Of a stretch of DNA of 64,000 bases, positions 12,001 through 25,400 are shown piece by piece. Below the pieces are notes generated by a model. The model worked only from the letters and a program-made list of their open reading frames with translations. It did no database searches and was not told the origin of the DNA. The translations under genes were made by a program, and so were the position numbers. The stretch's first letter is position 1. Each line of letters begins with the position of its first letter. This DNA is from Marisa cornuarietis (lineage: Eukaryota; Mollusca; Gastropoda; Architaenioglossa; Ampullariidae): contig SMMW01000522.1 in NCBI GenBank assembly GCA_004794655.1, forward strand, positions 2,108,001-2,172,000, written 5' to 3'.

Positions 12001-15000
12001 CACTCCCAGTTGGTCACAAGGGATATAGAGCTATGGTTGTGAGATGTGGGGTTTGACCATCTGGCCAAATTGTTCTGTACATGGCTGGTGTATTGTCTGC
12101 TGTCTGTTTTGAAGTCTTGGGTGGTTCCTTATCAACTGAATTCTCTTCTCATTAAGCTCTTGTGCCATGCTCATTTTAAGCTGCTTACTTGAAAGACTTT
12201 CCTTTTTATAGAGGGCCGGTAGGCCACCACTAGTAAGTTTTGGTGGGACTTTGTTTTGGCGCTCGAAATACATCGGTACAGTTGAAAAAGGTGCTCGGCA
12301 GTGACTGGGTAGGGCTCAAGTTACAAATCGCTCCGACTGCGGGAAGTTGAGCTGGTGAGAGAGACAGAGGGCAGAGCTGACACAGACAGAGAAGAGAACA
12401 CATGTGCGACAGATAGAAGGAAGGGAAGAGACAGCCCCTGACTTTTAGCGCCTCTGACGACGTGATGCAGCCGTGGCCATTGTAATGTACAAGCTCGTGG
12501 AATAAAGGGTTGCAGACCTGCTGACTGTTCCTGGCTTTGTTGGAGTGGGTGTTGAAAGTTTGTTGTTGCTGAGATACACCAAAATACCTCACCACTCGGT
12601 TACATTTTGGTAGTGGTCGCCTCAGCTGCTTGAGATCCATGCTTTCTGCGTAGACCCATCCTGTCAGCAGTTTTGGACTGATGGCTAGGTTTTTCTCTCC
12701 TTTTGGCCAAGAATAGGCTGCCCTTGCTGGATCCTTAGGAGGTTCCTTTGCACCCTCTTCAAAGAAGGGAACCCTGTGATCTAGTATCGACTCCAGCACA
12801 TCTGTCTTTAAAGACACGCATCTTGGAGGGGCAGGTCCACATAACAACACAAATGGTAGCAGCTGGATAAAAGCAGTCATGAGGATCTTTCCCCATCCTT
12901 GGAATTCCTTGTACAAGCCAGAGCACATGAGGTTTTGAGTGTAGCAGCCAACCAAGCCTTTTCGCTTAATGTGGCCCTTAAAGAAATCATTTAGATGGTA
13001 GGCTTAAGTCCAGTTCTGTGTTTGGTAGGTTTTACCTGAGGCACCTGGAGCTCACTTTGATTCTCTGAATGCTGTCAGGAGCATGTCTGTGACACAGCAT
13101 GTGGCCTCCAGTTTACTCTGTCTCTGCTGCTCCATAGCTCATCAGGGTGTGGCCTACTGGTTTGTAGCCTAGCTGGAATTGAGGTGTTAAGATTTGTCTG
13201 TTTCTGAAGCAGTTGTCTCCTTTTGCTGACTGCTACACCCCCCACCTGTTATTGTTTGCGTAGTTGTCACCTGGTACAGTATAAAGAAGACATTTCTTAT
13301 CTTGGTAGTAAAACTTTGAATACTTACCAGATGATATTGCTAGTTCTCCTGCCTCCCTGCTCAGTTCCAGCAAACAATTGGAAAGATGAACTCACTGACC
13401 AGAATAAGCAGAACAGAGGGTGAGTTGGTTGAGTTTGAGTGCTTGTTTCTTGGTCAGCTGTGACCAATTGGGAGTGGACAGCTAAAATTAGGTAGCTAGC
13501 AGGGTGAATTCCACATAGTCATGTCATCTGGTAAGTGCACAAAGAAATTTCACTGACAGAAATGGGGCTTTTTTTATTTTGCAAATCATGCACTATATTT
13601 TAAAGAACTATTTCATTTTACATTTTTGTTAACATAGGCCATGATGAAACGAATTGAAGAATCTCATGATAAATATGATGAAGAGAAAGACCAGAACAGA
13701 GTTCAAGAGGACACTGGAGTCAGAGATGCAGACCCGGAGTATGTGTTTAAAGCTGGGCAGTCTAAAAGGATATGGAATGAGCTTTACAAGGTTGGTCTTG
13801 GACAATGCCTCCTGCTTTTGCTAATTGTATTCACAACCCCTCGTGATTTAAAAAAAAAAAATTTCCCATCTCTGCTGGCCTTAAGTTCACCTGGATACAG
13901 AATCACAGGCCATTTGCCATGTTCTTGTTTTTGTTTTTTTGTTTTTTTTAGTGTGCATGATTATCTGTGGTCTGCGTGGGTAAGGAAATTTACCACCAAG
14001 CAGTTTCATGGTTGATTTTTGTTCAGTTTTTTTTTAAAAACCTGCATACCTGAGATGATTCTTGGGGATGATTTCAGAGTTTTTTGTTTGTTTTTTAAAA
14101 AATTTTTGGTAGGGTAGGGGTTGAATACTAATGTCCTATTTGTCTGTGTTAATTGTACTGTGCATATTACATGTGAATTTATTACAGGTGATTGATTCTT
14201 CTGATGTGCTGATTCAAGTTCTGGATGCTCGAGATCCACTGGGTACACGGTGTTACCAGGTAGAAAAGTACCTGAAAAAGGAAAAACCTCACAAACATTT
14301 GATATTTGTCCTAAACAAAGTGGACTTAATACCAGTATGGGTCACGGTGAGTTGCAGTCTTGTGTAGAATGTTCTAAGTCTTATGTATTAAAGGTAAAAA
14401 GGTAATACCATAACTTTTTGGTTGTTGGGGACAGGGTTGTTAGAGGTTTTAAAAAAATCTTGTTCCACTTGGGAAATAAACTCTTTTATCTGTCTTCGCT
14501 TTTCTTGGGGCCCGTTTTTGTGGGGGTGGTGCCTATCTCCTACTTCTTGCTGCTTTACTTTTCCCAACCCTCTAGGTTGTCAAGTATATATTTAATAGCT
14601 AAGAGTTCTGTGGGAAGTTTGCTGGCAAAGACAGCAATTTTTTTTTTTAATATTTAAAGATATTGCCAATATTTCAGATATCAATGAAAAAAATATTGAT
14701 ACTGATCATTTTGTGTATGTGCATGTGCAAAATACAGCAAAAATGGGTTGCCCTACTATCATCAGAGCATCCCACAATGGCATTTCATGCCAGTCTGACC
14801 AATCCTTTTGGCAAGGGTGCATTAATCAACTTGTTGCGACAGTTTGGTAAGGTGAGTATTTTTACAGGAAAGTGCAAGGCTTTGCTTAAAGACATGTTAG
14901 AAACAAGTACTCATATACTAGAGACAAATTTTTGTGTTTGTGTGTTCATGGCTGTGTCAAGTTTATATTCATGTTTGTGTATTCACATATAATTAAGGCT

Positions 15001-18000
15001 TAAGACTTTAACTTGTTTACCTTTCAGTAGCATTTTGCTAGAAATACGCATAATCACAACTTTAAAGTTTATAATTTGGCTTCAGCTGCATGTGGACAAG
15101 AAACAGATAAGCGTTGGTTTCATTGGCTATCCAAATGTTGGCAAGAGCTCCATCATTAACGCTCTAAAGGCAAAGAAGGTTTGCAATGTTGCTCCCATCG
15201 CTGGAGAAACAAAGGTAAGAGTTATTTGTCACATTTCTTATAGTCCTCCTACCAGGTGAAATATCTTTGTCATCTGCATCTGTACCATAATATTGTCTAA
15301 ATTTTTTAGCTTATTTTGTCATGTGCAGTCCATCATTAAATGATTTTTTGTATTTTAGGTTTGGCAGTATGTTGCATTGATGAAACGTATATATCTAGTG
15401 GACTGTCCAGGAATTGTGTATCCTACAGGCGCCACACCCACTGAGTGTGTGCTGAAAGGCGTTGTAAGTAGGTTTTGAATGTACCTTGCCTTCTCTTAAC
15501 TTTGCCTGTGTTTTTTTGAAATTGACTGTTTTCCAGTCCTTTACACTGAGCTTTTCCAGAAAAAAATGTTTGTGTTAACTACTGATGTTTTGCTGTTAAA
15601 TTGTTTACCTTATACCCTGTGCCTACAATTTTTGTATGGCTTAACTATAACGATTGAGTTCATGCGATTAGGTCTCTCTGAGGATTACATTGAAGACTAC
15701 ATTTGCAGGTGCGCATTGAAAATGTACAAACACCAGAGATATACATAGGACCCATGTTGGAGAGAGTGAAAGAAGAATACATAAGACAGACATACAAAAT
15801 TTCAGCTTGGGAATCCCCAGAAGAGTTTTTAGAGAAGCTAGCTCGACGATCGGGTAGGCTGCTTAAGGTATGCCTTTTTTTTAAGCGTATGTTTGCTTGG
15901 GTCTTTATCTAATTAGATCTGTGGTGTACTTTTAAGGCTTTCTTGAGAGTTCTTAATTCAGTTCATCCGAAAATGTTTTACAAATAGGATGCTTGAATAA
16001 AAGGTGGCAATTTCCATTTCAGGGAGGAGAGCCAGATATCGGCACAACAGCTAAAATGGTGCTGAATGATTTTCAGAGGGGAAAGATACCATATTTTGTA
16101 CGACCTCCTGGTTCAGAGGTGAGTGGAGAAGCATCGCTGAAATGAGCTCATTCAAGCATGCGAAGTCAGCAAGCAGCTAGACCAAACATTTGACTCAATA
16201 TCCTGTTTAAAAGACAGTTCTTTTTTAACTAAAGCTGTTGAGTGTCACAAGCTTACATTTGCAGAACTCCCTTAATTATCCACTTACAATTTATATGACA
16301 AATGATTCTTTTTGTTTCCTCTTATAGGAAACATGCTATCTTTCAGTGTAGTTAAATTGTATATGTAAATCTGTCACTATGGTTTCCTGATGAATTAAAC
16401 CGTGTTTTTTTTTAAGTTGCAACTGAAGAAATGAGACATAAGACAGGACACAATGTCACTGATTTCTTTCAAACTGTAATGTATTCCTTAATTGCTTTAT
16501 GTAAGGGTCCTTGGTTTATAGTATCAATTTCGGCAAATTCAGATTTTTTCCACCTATCAACTGGTGGAAAATAGGAATCTTTAGTATTTTCTACTGCTTC
16601 ATGTTTCGTGTCAAAACATGCTTTCACACTTGTTACAATTTTTTTTTAATGCCTTATTGCCAGACAACTTTAATTTTAAGAAAAATATATACCTTTGTGT
16701 ACAGGATTTGAGCTTTTATAGATACAAACAAGAGCCTTTTAACTGAACACATTGTTAAATATGTTTATTAAATTTCCTTGTAAAAATTTGCAAAACAGCC
16801 TTACATTAGACACTGTGTCTGGCTAGGAAGGTCTGTGGTCAGAAAACATGGATTAAAACTGTGAATTTGTACAGATTAAATATGCCCATATGCCACTCGC
16901 AGACCAAATGTGTCACCAGAGGCTCATGTTTGTTTTTTGGGGTAGGGGGGGTTCTTTTTTAGAAGGGGGAATAAAGGGACAAATCTTGCTGCTATTTTTG
17001 GTAGGATGAAGACAAGAAGACTGCTGAGACTGAAGCAACACAGATGCCTGCTGTTACCCAAGACCTTAGCAAGATTGTTGTGGAACCTACCTTCAGTTCA
17101 AATGATGTAAGTTGGAGGAAGATGTTACATAGGTGAAGCACATTGGGAGCAGTGGTATTAATCTTCTTTGGGCAAGTGGGAACTAGATATCTTTGCTACC
17201 TGGTTTTTGTGATGGTTAGTACCTAAGAATATAGCCTGTTGGTACAAATTCCTTCCTTTAGCCATTGACTGTGCTAAAACATTGAATGCTGGATCTTGAG
17301 ATTAATAGAGGTATAATAATAATTGTTTAAAAGATAAAAAGTAAACTAAATGTTAGGGGAAGAAATCTAATTTTGCTTTAAAGCCAGAACTTGCACAAAT
17401 CGTCTTTATAATCCATCATGACATGGCATTTTCCTGTAAGGCATGATGAACTTTGGTATATCCAGTAGACTTTAAAAAAAAAAAAGTTTCTGTGCACACC
17501 ACAATCATCATCAGCCATGTCCTTAACATTATTGTAAATTTTCTCTCTTGTCAAAATCTGAAATTTTGCATTCAAATTTTTGCTGGCAGGACTCAATTTT
17601 CTCAGGGAGTTCAAGTTTTTCAGAGCTGTTAACATGAGCTGTCTTAGTGTGGCCATGCATATTTAGAAAGAAGCACTGGGACAAATTCAGATTGTCAGTC
17701 TTCTTAGTCTTCTTGTGCTAAAGGATACAACTCATATTTGAAACTTGGAAACCATTTTCAAAAGATCACATTTTACTACGATTTTAGTTGCGTAAACAAT
17801 TATTAATATGGCCTTTCTTGGTTAATGAGATTATTGAAGCGAATGTACATATTTATACATGTTGCAAAGGAGTTTTGTTTAGATTATGTTATTTATTTTG
17901 TCTTAGGGCAATGCAGATATTGCTGCAAATTGTGCCAATGAACTACATGCTGAAGATGAAGGAGAGGGTGAAGAAGAGGTTGAAGACAATGACAGTGATG

Positions 18001-19263
18001 TTGATCCTGATCTTGATGGCCATAAAGATGAAGACAAACTCAGTGATGTCAGGGACAAAGGAATTGTTACTGATGAGAAAGATGATGAAAGTGATTGGGA
18101 AGATGTACCCGGGACAGAAAATAACACAGATGTTTTTCACAGTGAAGAATTAAATGTTAAAAAAGCCCAAAAGAAATCAAAAAAGAAGACAGTATATGCT
18201 GCTTCCAAGCTGGCCTCTCATGCTTTTCTTGCTCCTCTGAAGATGAAAGCTGACAAGTTGCAAAGGGAGTTTAACAGATTAAAGAAAATGAAAGAGAAGC
18301 AAGAAAAGAAGGGATGCAAAACTGTGCGGACTGCAAGTGGTAATGTGACAGTCACACAAGATAAGCGACCTAGAACTGTGGATCATAAAGGTGGTTCAAG
18401 AATTCAGCACACAGGTAATTTGGCCTTGTGTTTTTTCTGGTTTAGACAATTCTTGTGTTTTTTCTTCAATTTTAAACATTTCTAAAATGCAAAGTTGTGT
18501 ACTGTATTTTCTGGTAATCTTGGAATTAAACACTGCTGCTGACAGATATTTTTTTTTCATATGCAGTATTTTCACATGACTAGTTTGCATAATCATTTAA
18601 ATTTAGTTCTTTGAATGTATATGCTGCATCCACTGAACATCAAGAGTGATTCTTTATAGACAGCTGATTTTCCTTTGAAATCCATTTTTTTTTAGGGGGG
18701 GGGGTTGTCAGTGTTATCCATCAGAACAATTGAAAAGAGAAGTGCTAATACTACTTTAAAGTACATCATTTGGTTGCAGGTGCCAATCCTGTCTACACCA
18801 TCACTGGCTCCAAAGATGTTGTCACAGTTGATGTGATCTCACCGGCAAATGTCAAATCCACAATTTCATCAAGTAGGCAAGCAAAAAAACAGGTCAAACG
18901 TAAGAGGCAGAAGGAAAATGAAGATGAGCAACAGGAAACGAGACTTACCAGCAAAATGGTAAGTGCCAGAGGGCTGGTGTCCGGTTTAGGCAAGGACAGT
19001 GCAATTTATCCATTTTACACTGTTTTGTTTTGGTGGTAATCTGCATTTGACTTATAATGGTTAATGTATATTTTTTTTCTGCAGAGCTTTATTTTTAGAT
19101 GCTTTACATTTTTAAATTTACATTTTTATTATTACCTTTGTTTATTTATTATTTTTTTGTGTGTCTTGTTCAGCGCCGGCGTGCAGAGCGTGAGGCCAAG
19201 GCTGAAAAAGAACTCCATTTTTACAACAGAGTTGATGTTAAAAATAGAAGGGCAAGAAGATGA
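9001..19263 (+). CDS. GNL2: Nucleolar GTP-binding protein 2 (NOG2 / GNL2), 60S ribosome assembly GTPase
   Basis: Sixteen exons: 9001-9070, 9477-9564, 10097-10191, 11239-11372, 11777-11875, 13638-13790, 14188-14346, 14738-14851, 15086-15214, 15359-15463, 15709-15867, 16023-16118, 17005-17106, 17907-18414, 18780-18958 and 19174-19263 (stop TGA). All introns are GT-AG and phases are consistent throughout, giving 759 residues (human 731). The N-terminal block [13 protein letters not shown] and the VARVEPN...WFGNTRVI segment match NOG2. The GTPase is circularly permuted: G4 NKVD at 256-259, then the G5-like [11 protein letters not shown], then G1 GYPNVGKS at 318-325, then G3 DCPG at 362-365. This order defines the YlqF/NOG class. 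Exon 14 encodes a long acidic stretch followed by lysine-rich sequence, and the last exon is strongly basic, fitting a nucleolar protein. Family role: nuclear pre-60S maturation checkpoint. The C-terminal third is diverged from vertebrates. Intron 5 carries a 1.6-kb DNA transposon. Confidence 0.96.
9767..9973. mobile_element. Fold-back element with telomere-like (CCCTAA) core
   Basis: Inverted repeats of 20 bp with one mismatch close a 207-bp unit: 9767-9786 (CTTTGATATAGAGTAACTCG) and the reverse complement at 9954-9973. Between them, 9865-9915 holds degenerate CCCTAA repeats (several exact CCTAACCCTAA-type steps), followed by the palindrome CATAGGCCGGCCTATG. No target-site duplication is clear. 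It lies in GNL2 intron 2. Confidence 0.65.
11946..13531. mobile_element. DNA transposon, 1586 bp, 73-bp terminal inverted repeats, TA duplication
   Basis: The left end 11946-12018 and the reverse complement of 13459-13531 begin identically (CCAGATGACATGACTATGT) and stay alike over 73 bp, with roughly ten mismatches. TA flanks both ends (11944-11945 and 13532-13533). The TA duplication suggests the Tc1/mariner or a related superfamily, but the terminal sequence is not one I can place. The interior holds a 241-codon open frame on the minus strand (12955-12230) with no transposase motifs that I recognise, so it is probably non-autonomous or decayed. It occupies GNL2 intron 5 without disturbing the splice sites. 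Confidence 0.85.
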
Positions 19264-19561
19264 TAGCAATAGTGGGTCGAATAGCGGCAGTACTAAAATG
19301 CGAACTGTTCAAGCAGCATAAGGCATATGCTGAGTTGGGGTAGTGAGTTGCAGCAAAGATGATGGGTAAAATTTTAGGGAAGGAGATTACAAATTGCTTA
19401 AAAAAAATGTATAGCTAAGAACTCTTTGTGTTACTGTATATCTCCATACTTTGTGATAACTAACAGAGGATCCACAAACACGTTTGATGCCAGTCTACTA
19501 GTGCTTACAGTCTCGGAAGGTTCATTTCAGTCATGTAATCAATAATGAAAAAACAATGACA

Positions 19562-19567
19562 AATAAA
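19562..19567 (+). terminator. Candidate GNL2 poly(A) signal
   Basis: AATAAA about 300 bp after the GNL2 stop codon, followed by a T-rich stretch. It is the first canonical hexamer in the 3' UTR region. Confidence 0.5.
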
Positions 19568-20630
19568 TATTTCTGAGGTGAATTCATTGTTTTGTTATTT
19601 TTTTATAATCTGGCTAACTTTCATGTGTTGGGAAATTCCCCAAACCCAAATAAATACCCCTCACTTTCAATCAGAAGATACAAATTATCCAACATTAAGA
19701 ATTAGACCTGGTCACGAAAAGATAATAAAACTCATTGTTATACAACGTAATGCAAAAGAATATGCTGGTAAAGGCTTGTCAGAACAAGCAAAGATTTTGG
19801 GTGCTGCTATTTTCTGAAAAACTAATCTCATTCATTAAAAGAAATGTTAGCCTGATAATGAACTAGATTTTTTTTTTAAATAAAATCTACATTTTTGTAA
19901 ATGATCTTGAAATATATTACACTTGTGAATATTTTCTAGAATGCCAGTCAATGACCAGTACTTAAAACTAGGAGAATGGAGTCATTAACATTTTTAAATA
20001 ATCCTAAATAATATTGTGAGGAGCATGCTTTCAAAGCTTGACACAAAAACTAGGCAAACATGAAGGAATAGAAAAATGCAGCAATGAGGATGAAGTACAA
20101 ATGAAAAGACAGAGGTGACAGTAATGAAGCTTTAGCTAAAAACCTTCAACAAAGGGGGTTTTAGCTGGACAAAGCAATAAAGAGAAAATGGATTAGTAGC
20201 AGAAAAGTGGACTGTTAAGTAGTGCTCACAGATGTGTTTTTAATTGACTGAGTGTTTGGTGAGTGGCAAATATGAGATGGAAAAGAGTTTCACTGATTTT
20301 CTACATCATGACTAAAACACCAGTGACTAATTATAAATAAATTTTAGATGCAGAGTTTACAGTTGTTAACTAAGTAAAATAAAATGCCATCTAAATCCAC
20401 CAGCTCAAATCCTTGGTCTCTTTCAGAAGGTACTGATACAAATTAATGATTGCACTGTCCTATGGTTGATATGCCAAGCCAGCTTAACAGCACTTTGCTG
20501 TATTAAATATCTAATCTTAAAAGGAAGTTTTCATCTAGAAAAAGCAAGCTCCCCAGTTCTGTCAAAGAGCAAGAAAAATCTCAGTTTCCAAGTTCATACT
20601 GTTAGTAACTTCCAGATCTACAGTGCATGT
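19568..20630. other. Intergenic region between convergent GNL2 and the nucleoredoxin-like gene
   Basis: AT-rich sequence without a credible reading frame. TTTATT at 20631-20636 reads as AATAAA on the minus strand and could end the nucleoredoxin-like transcript about 200 bp after its stop. Confidence 0.55.
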
Positions 20631-20835
20631 TTTATTGTGTAAAACCAATGAACACTGATTTAATCTACAAGAACTAAATACCATGATCTCTCTTTTCCCC
20701 TCCACTGATGAATGAATGATATATATATATATAAAATGATGCAGCAGTATACATTTTTGCTTCATTTGTATAATTTATAATCTTTTCATAAAACAAATAT
20801 CCCGTTTAACTTCTCTCAGTCAAGAAATATGTCAC

Positions 20836-21772
20836 TCATTCATTTAGTGCCTTAGTGATGCTATCCTCTTCTGCTTCGTTCAATAACTGCTGCTGTTGAT
20901 CCAGCTTCTTGGCTGCTGCTAACATTGCTGACTGCCAGCTGCGAAAGGCAATAAGCCCTTTGTCTTGAATGTCTTTACGACCTTTGTTTGAGATCACCTC
21001 ACCATCTGGTCGAATAATGATAAGTTTTGGAATGATGCTGATCTTGTATTTCTCTAGGAAAGCTCTGGAATGAAAAGCAGAAATAGCACAAGTGCCTATC
21101 CAATACTGGACAAGACTTCAGACATGTCAGTATAAATGGTAAAATTAAATATCTGCACTTATTTGCAAACATTTAAATAAAGAACAAAAAGGAAAGAAAA
21201 GACAAAAGTTAAAACTTTTAAGACATCATGCACTTGTATGAAAGTGATTTAAAAATAGTCTAAATTATCGATATTGACCTGGTTATGCCTGGTGAATTTA
21301 CTCCGTGCATATTAAAATTTTTGATCTTACAAAAGTAATGTTTTGATTTTAATTAGCTTCCACATACTAGCCAGGACTATTTAACTGAATAAACAAGAAC
21401 AAAAATTATTTTTTTTCTGCAAAATATCGGCCCTCACTCTTTCTGAGGATCGTCGTATTTTGCAGCTAACCAGTTTCCGTGTTTCTCTTTATAGTACTCC
21501 ATCATCTCTTCTTTGCTTTTGTCTAGGCTGAAAAACACAATCTCAAAGGGACTGTCTCTCTCTTTAAGTTGTTCGTACACTTCTCGTAGCATGGGGAGGA
21601 AATGTAGGCAAGGAGGGCACCATGAGGCTGAAAAAAACAAACCGACAATTTTGCCTGCAAGTGCAGTTTCGCCTTTAACTGTGCCATAGTTTTCTCGCTC
21701 TCCAGCTGGTATATACAACGTGCTGAAGTGCTCCTTCGTCAGAAACAGGGCTTCCTTCAGCGTATCGCACAT
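20836..21772 (-). CDS. NXNL2: Nucleoredoxin-like thioredoxin-fold protein
   Basis: Two exons, 21772-21438 and 21064-20836 (stop TGA), joined in phase 2, encode 187 residues. The WCPPC redox centre is at residues 51-55 after a FFSAS strand, as in tryparedoxin/nucleoredoxin proteins. The expected cis-proline lies in the SIIPKLIII segment (Pro124). The following GEVISNKGRKDI matches the GEVITxKGRKQI block of vertebrate NXNL1/NXNL2. The family reduces disulfides; in vertebrates the NXNL proteins protect photoreceptors. Both catalytic cysteines are present here, whereas some vertebrate NXNL2 proteins have lost them. The C-terminus is about 30 residues longer than human NXNL2 and contains a QQQQ run and an acidic helix. 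The gene is divergent from MRI1, 715 bp away. The NXNL2 symbol is by similarity; plain nucleoredoxin-like is safer. Confidence 0.88.
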
Positions 21773-22487
21773 TCTGTTACAAGCAATTACATTAAATTAA
21801 CTACTTGCGCACATTTCGGCAACACGCAATCTTGCGACGAAAAGCGATGATGTCGTCGCTAATGTAAATATATTAAGAGTTGTCTCCCAGTGCACGACGC
21901 CGACAGTGACGCGTGTAGCTCGACTTTTTACACGTCGCTGTTACACATGCTATTTAGTTTTCATTTCTTTGACGAAATTTAATCGTTTGACTTACTACCT
22001 TGATTTCTCGCAGACACACAAGAAATAATACCGTTTTAATTTACAAGTTTACGTTGATGTTGTGTTGTTAAATGTATTTTTGTTGCGTTTGTGGATCTAT
22101 ATGCAAACTGTGTTCTGTTTGAATCGCTTTTGTGTGCTTATCTTATCGCACTTAGCTTACTTTAAAGTAGAGACAACTAATTTATGATTATGAAGTTTTT
22201 AATATTTTAATTGTTTTTGAATCATTATACTACAACAATAATCATACTTTTCTTTTACTGAATGGAAAATGAAAATTTTAGGTTTTATGGAGACGACTTA
22301 ATTCTGATCCACCAACGATAGCACAACATATTCATTGGTCTTGGCTCCACTTGACAGGCGTACGAATAATAGCGACGCGGCATTGTTTCAAGCACCCAGC
22401 TGTTGCACGTGTACCCAGCACGTGTTGTATGTGCACTGTGTAGTTTATTAGTATCGTAAAACGTACGTCTCTAAAGCGCACGTGAAT
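21773..22487. promoter_or_regulatory. Divergent intergenic region with three CACGTG E-boxes before MRI1
   Basis: The 715 bp between the two start codons include perfect CACGTG palindromes at 22406-22411, 22419-22424 and 22479-22484; the last is 3 bp before the MRI1 ATG. Such boxes bind bHLH-Zip factors (MYC/MAX, USF, TFE families). Function is inferred from clustering only. Confidence 0.5.
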
Positions 22488-25400
22488 ATGACTCTCCAAG
22501 CCATTAAATACGAACGTGGACGTCTGGATATTTTAGATCAGCTTCTTTTGCCAGACACATCGCGGTATGTTCCCGTTAAAGATACGGAGGACGGATGGCA
22601 AGTCATAAAGAAAATGCAGGTCAGTCGAACAGAGATTAAAATGTCTTGAGTTCCTTTACAGATCAAAGACTGCAGTTGTCGCGAATGTCCTCTATGTCTC
22701 TCTCTCACACTCACAGTAACCAACTTAATTATGTATAACCACTAACCAGTAATATATATATATATGTGTGTGTGTTTGGGCATGTGTTTCTGCCCGTAGA
22801 TGATGTCTCAGAATTTTCAGCAGAATATATTCCAAAAATAATAGGATTTCAAGAACTGTTGATCCCTCTATATTCTAACAATTGGAATCTTTATAAAGAA
22901 AAAGTCACTAGATGACTGAGCATCTAACCTTAGAGAAATTAGTGATGTTTTTCTTTTCTAGGAGCACTATATAGTGTTCAGATATCTGACTGTTCTTTGA
23001 ACAGAGTGAAACACATAGCCAGATCATAGTCTAGTACAGGATAAATTACTTTTAGTTATTCTGATATCTTTTAGGTTGAAACACAGTTGTCACATCTCTC
23101 TACTATAATCATCATGGAACATATGACCTCATCCTGTAATAGCAGTTAGAATTAAATAATGACCTTGATCCAGTGTGTTATAACGATTATTTGCATTTTA
23201 ATATACAGTAATCATTAATTCAGAACTCTGCCACATGTCTGGTACTTAGAGCTAGGAAACAGGACCATGTCACTCCTCTCCTTCGTTTTCTGCAGTGGCT
23301 ACCCATCTGTTCTCGCATTCAGTACAAACTGTCTGTGATATCTTTCAAATTGTTTGCTGGCTCCTGCCATGACGATTTTTCTGAATTTCTCTTTCCTTAC
23401 ATCCCAGCTAACAACTCCACTCCTCATCTGACGACCGTCTCCTAACTAATCCTGTCACCAGAACAACAACATATGGTCTCAGGACTTTTAGTGACTGTGC
23501 AGAAAAACAATGGAACTTTCTCCCTTTCCATTTCCGCCACCTACCCACCATTGAATCCTTTAAATGTGCACTGAAAATGCACCTCTTCCTTAAGCATTAT
23601 TCCTAACACCAGTTCCTACAATGCTAGTCCTTTTTCACAGCCTTCCCCCCTTTTCCACTTATTGCTACTTCCCTGCTGGTCTTCCTTTTGCAGATCATAA
23701 TACTCTTTATTCATCATCAGTACTTTTGTTCATCCTTCTTTTGTTCAAATGTTGTTTGTTTGTTCTTCTGTCCCTTCTATGTTGCCCATGTCTCGTTTTT
23801 GTTCTTAAGTACTAAGAGCATACTCCTTAGGAGTGTGAGTGTGCGATAAAAAAAGTTTGCATTTATTATTATTATTATTATTATTTTGTGAAGATTCAGC
23901 ACTATCTTTTGGAATTTCAGGTTCGAGGAGCGCCAGCTATTGCAATTGTTGGATGTCTTAGTCTTGGTGTTGAGCTGACCAACAAAACCTTCAACAAGCT
24001 TTCTGATCTAAAGGAGTTTGTTGTTGAGCGCCTTAATTACCTAGTCACTGCACGACCTACAGCTGTGAACATAGCTGATGCTGCTGCACGTTTTATTGAC
24101 TGTGTGGAAACCTTGGTAGTGGAGACAAGTCTAGACCCGGAGGAAGCAAGGAACAGGTTGACTGCTTTTGCTTGCTTAATTTTGATTGCTGATAATATTG
24201 TTTTTTTTTGTAAATTTATCTAGTTGGAAATTTAATAATAGTGTAGCTGAATGAAACAGTTTAAGGATAACAGCAGCTGAATTTGTAAGGTACATTTTAC
24301 CATGTGGAGGCAAGCTCAATGCACTGTACAGACAAAACTGACAGTCAGTCATAAAAAAGACACATCAGCAAATGGATGACACCATGACAAACGTGGTGGT
24401 CCATGCCAGGAATCAATATTTTTTCTCATCAGTATAACAAACTGGTGAAGTGATGACTTAAAAGAAATGGAGTGATATTATGTGCTAGATATGAAAGCCA
24501 TAATTTGGAATCATCTGCAATATCTGCATTCTTTATAAAGAACCCTGCATTCTTCAATATGACATAGAGATAAGAAAAACAGTGGATGAAATGTTCATAA
24601 AAAATAAATGTCTCTGTCATGGACACATTTCACAATAGTTTGGTAGATATAACATGATTGATTTGTCAGCATGATTGCATTACCTCTGTTGTTTCTTTTG
24701 ACATCGTTATACATTTTTTTATCAGCCTTATACAGTAGTGCTACAGCACAGCTTATCACTTGCTCTTTTGTATGTATATAGGAATGAAGATTTTGGTGTT
24801 GATTTAAACATTTTTAAAAATAATTTAGGAACTAAAATAATATGGCTGTCAGTTTATACTTGAATTCTTCAAATTATTTAAGATAATTATTCTGTCTGAA
24901 GCAATTTTTTCTTGATTGATATTATCCCTGACCACCTATTTTAATATCTGTGCATAAATGCATCTTTTTTATTTTTACAAAGTAAGATTAAATACAATGC
25001 AGACAGAATTACAAGAGTGCATCAGTTTATGTCACAAAGTGTTGCTAATTTGGGAAAGTTCTTAAGAGATAACAGTTGGAGGAAGATTATGTTTTGCAGA
25101 ATAATTCAAGAATTTGAGTCTCTGCTGGAAGAGGATATTACTACAAATAAGCAGATAGGAAAGAATGGAGCAGAAGATATACTGAAAAAGTATGGGAATA
25201 GGCCTGTTCGAATCCTGACACATTGTAACACTGGTTCTTTGGCAACTGCAGGATATGGTACAGCACTGGGTAAGATAGCTTATCTTTCACATCTGTATTG
25301 GTTCACTTGTAGAGCGTTAACACTGTTACTATAAATAAATAAATAAAGCTGCATGTTTTGCCAATTCTCTTATTTTTTAAGAATATATATTTAAACAGAG

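Noticed and set aside
12230..12955. 241-codon minus-strand ORF
   Set aside because: It lies wholly inside the inverted-repeat transposon in GNL2 intron 5, shows no known motif, and is kept only as transposon content.
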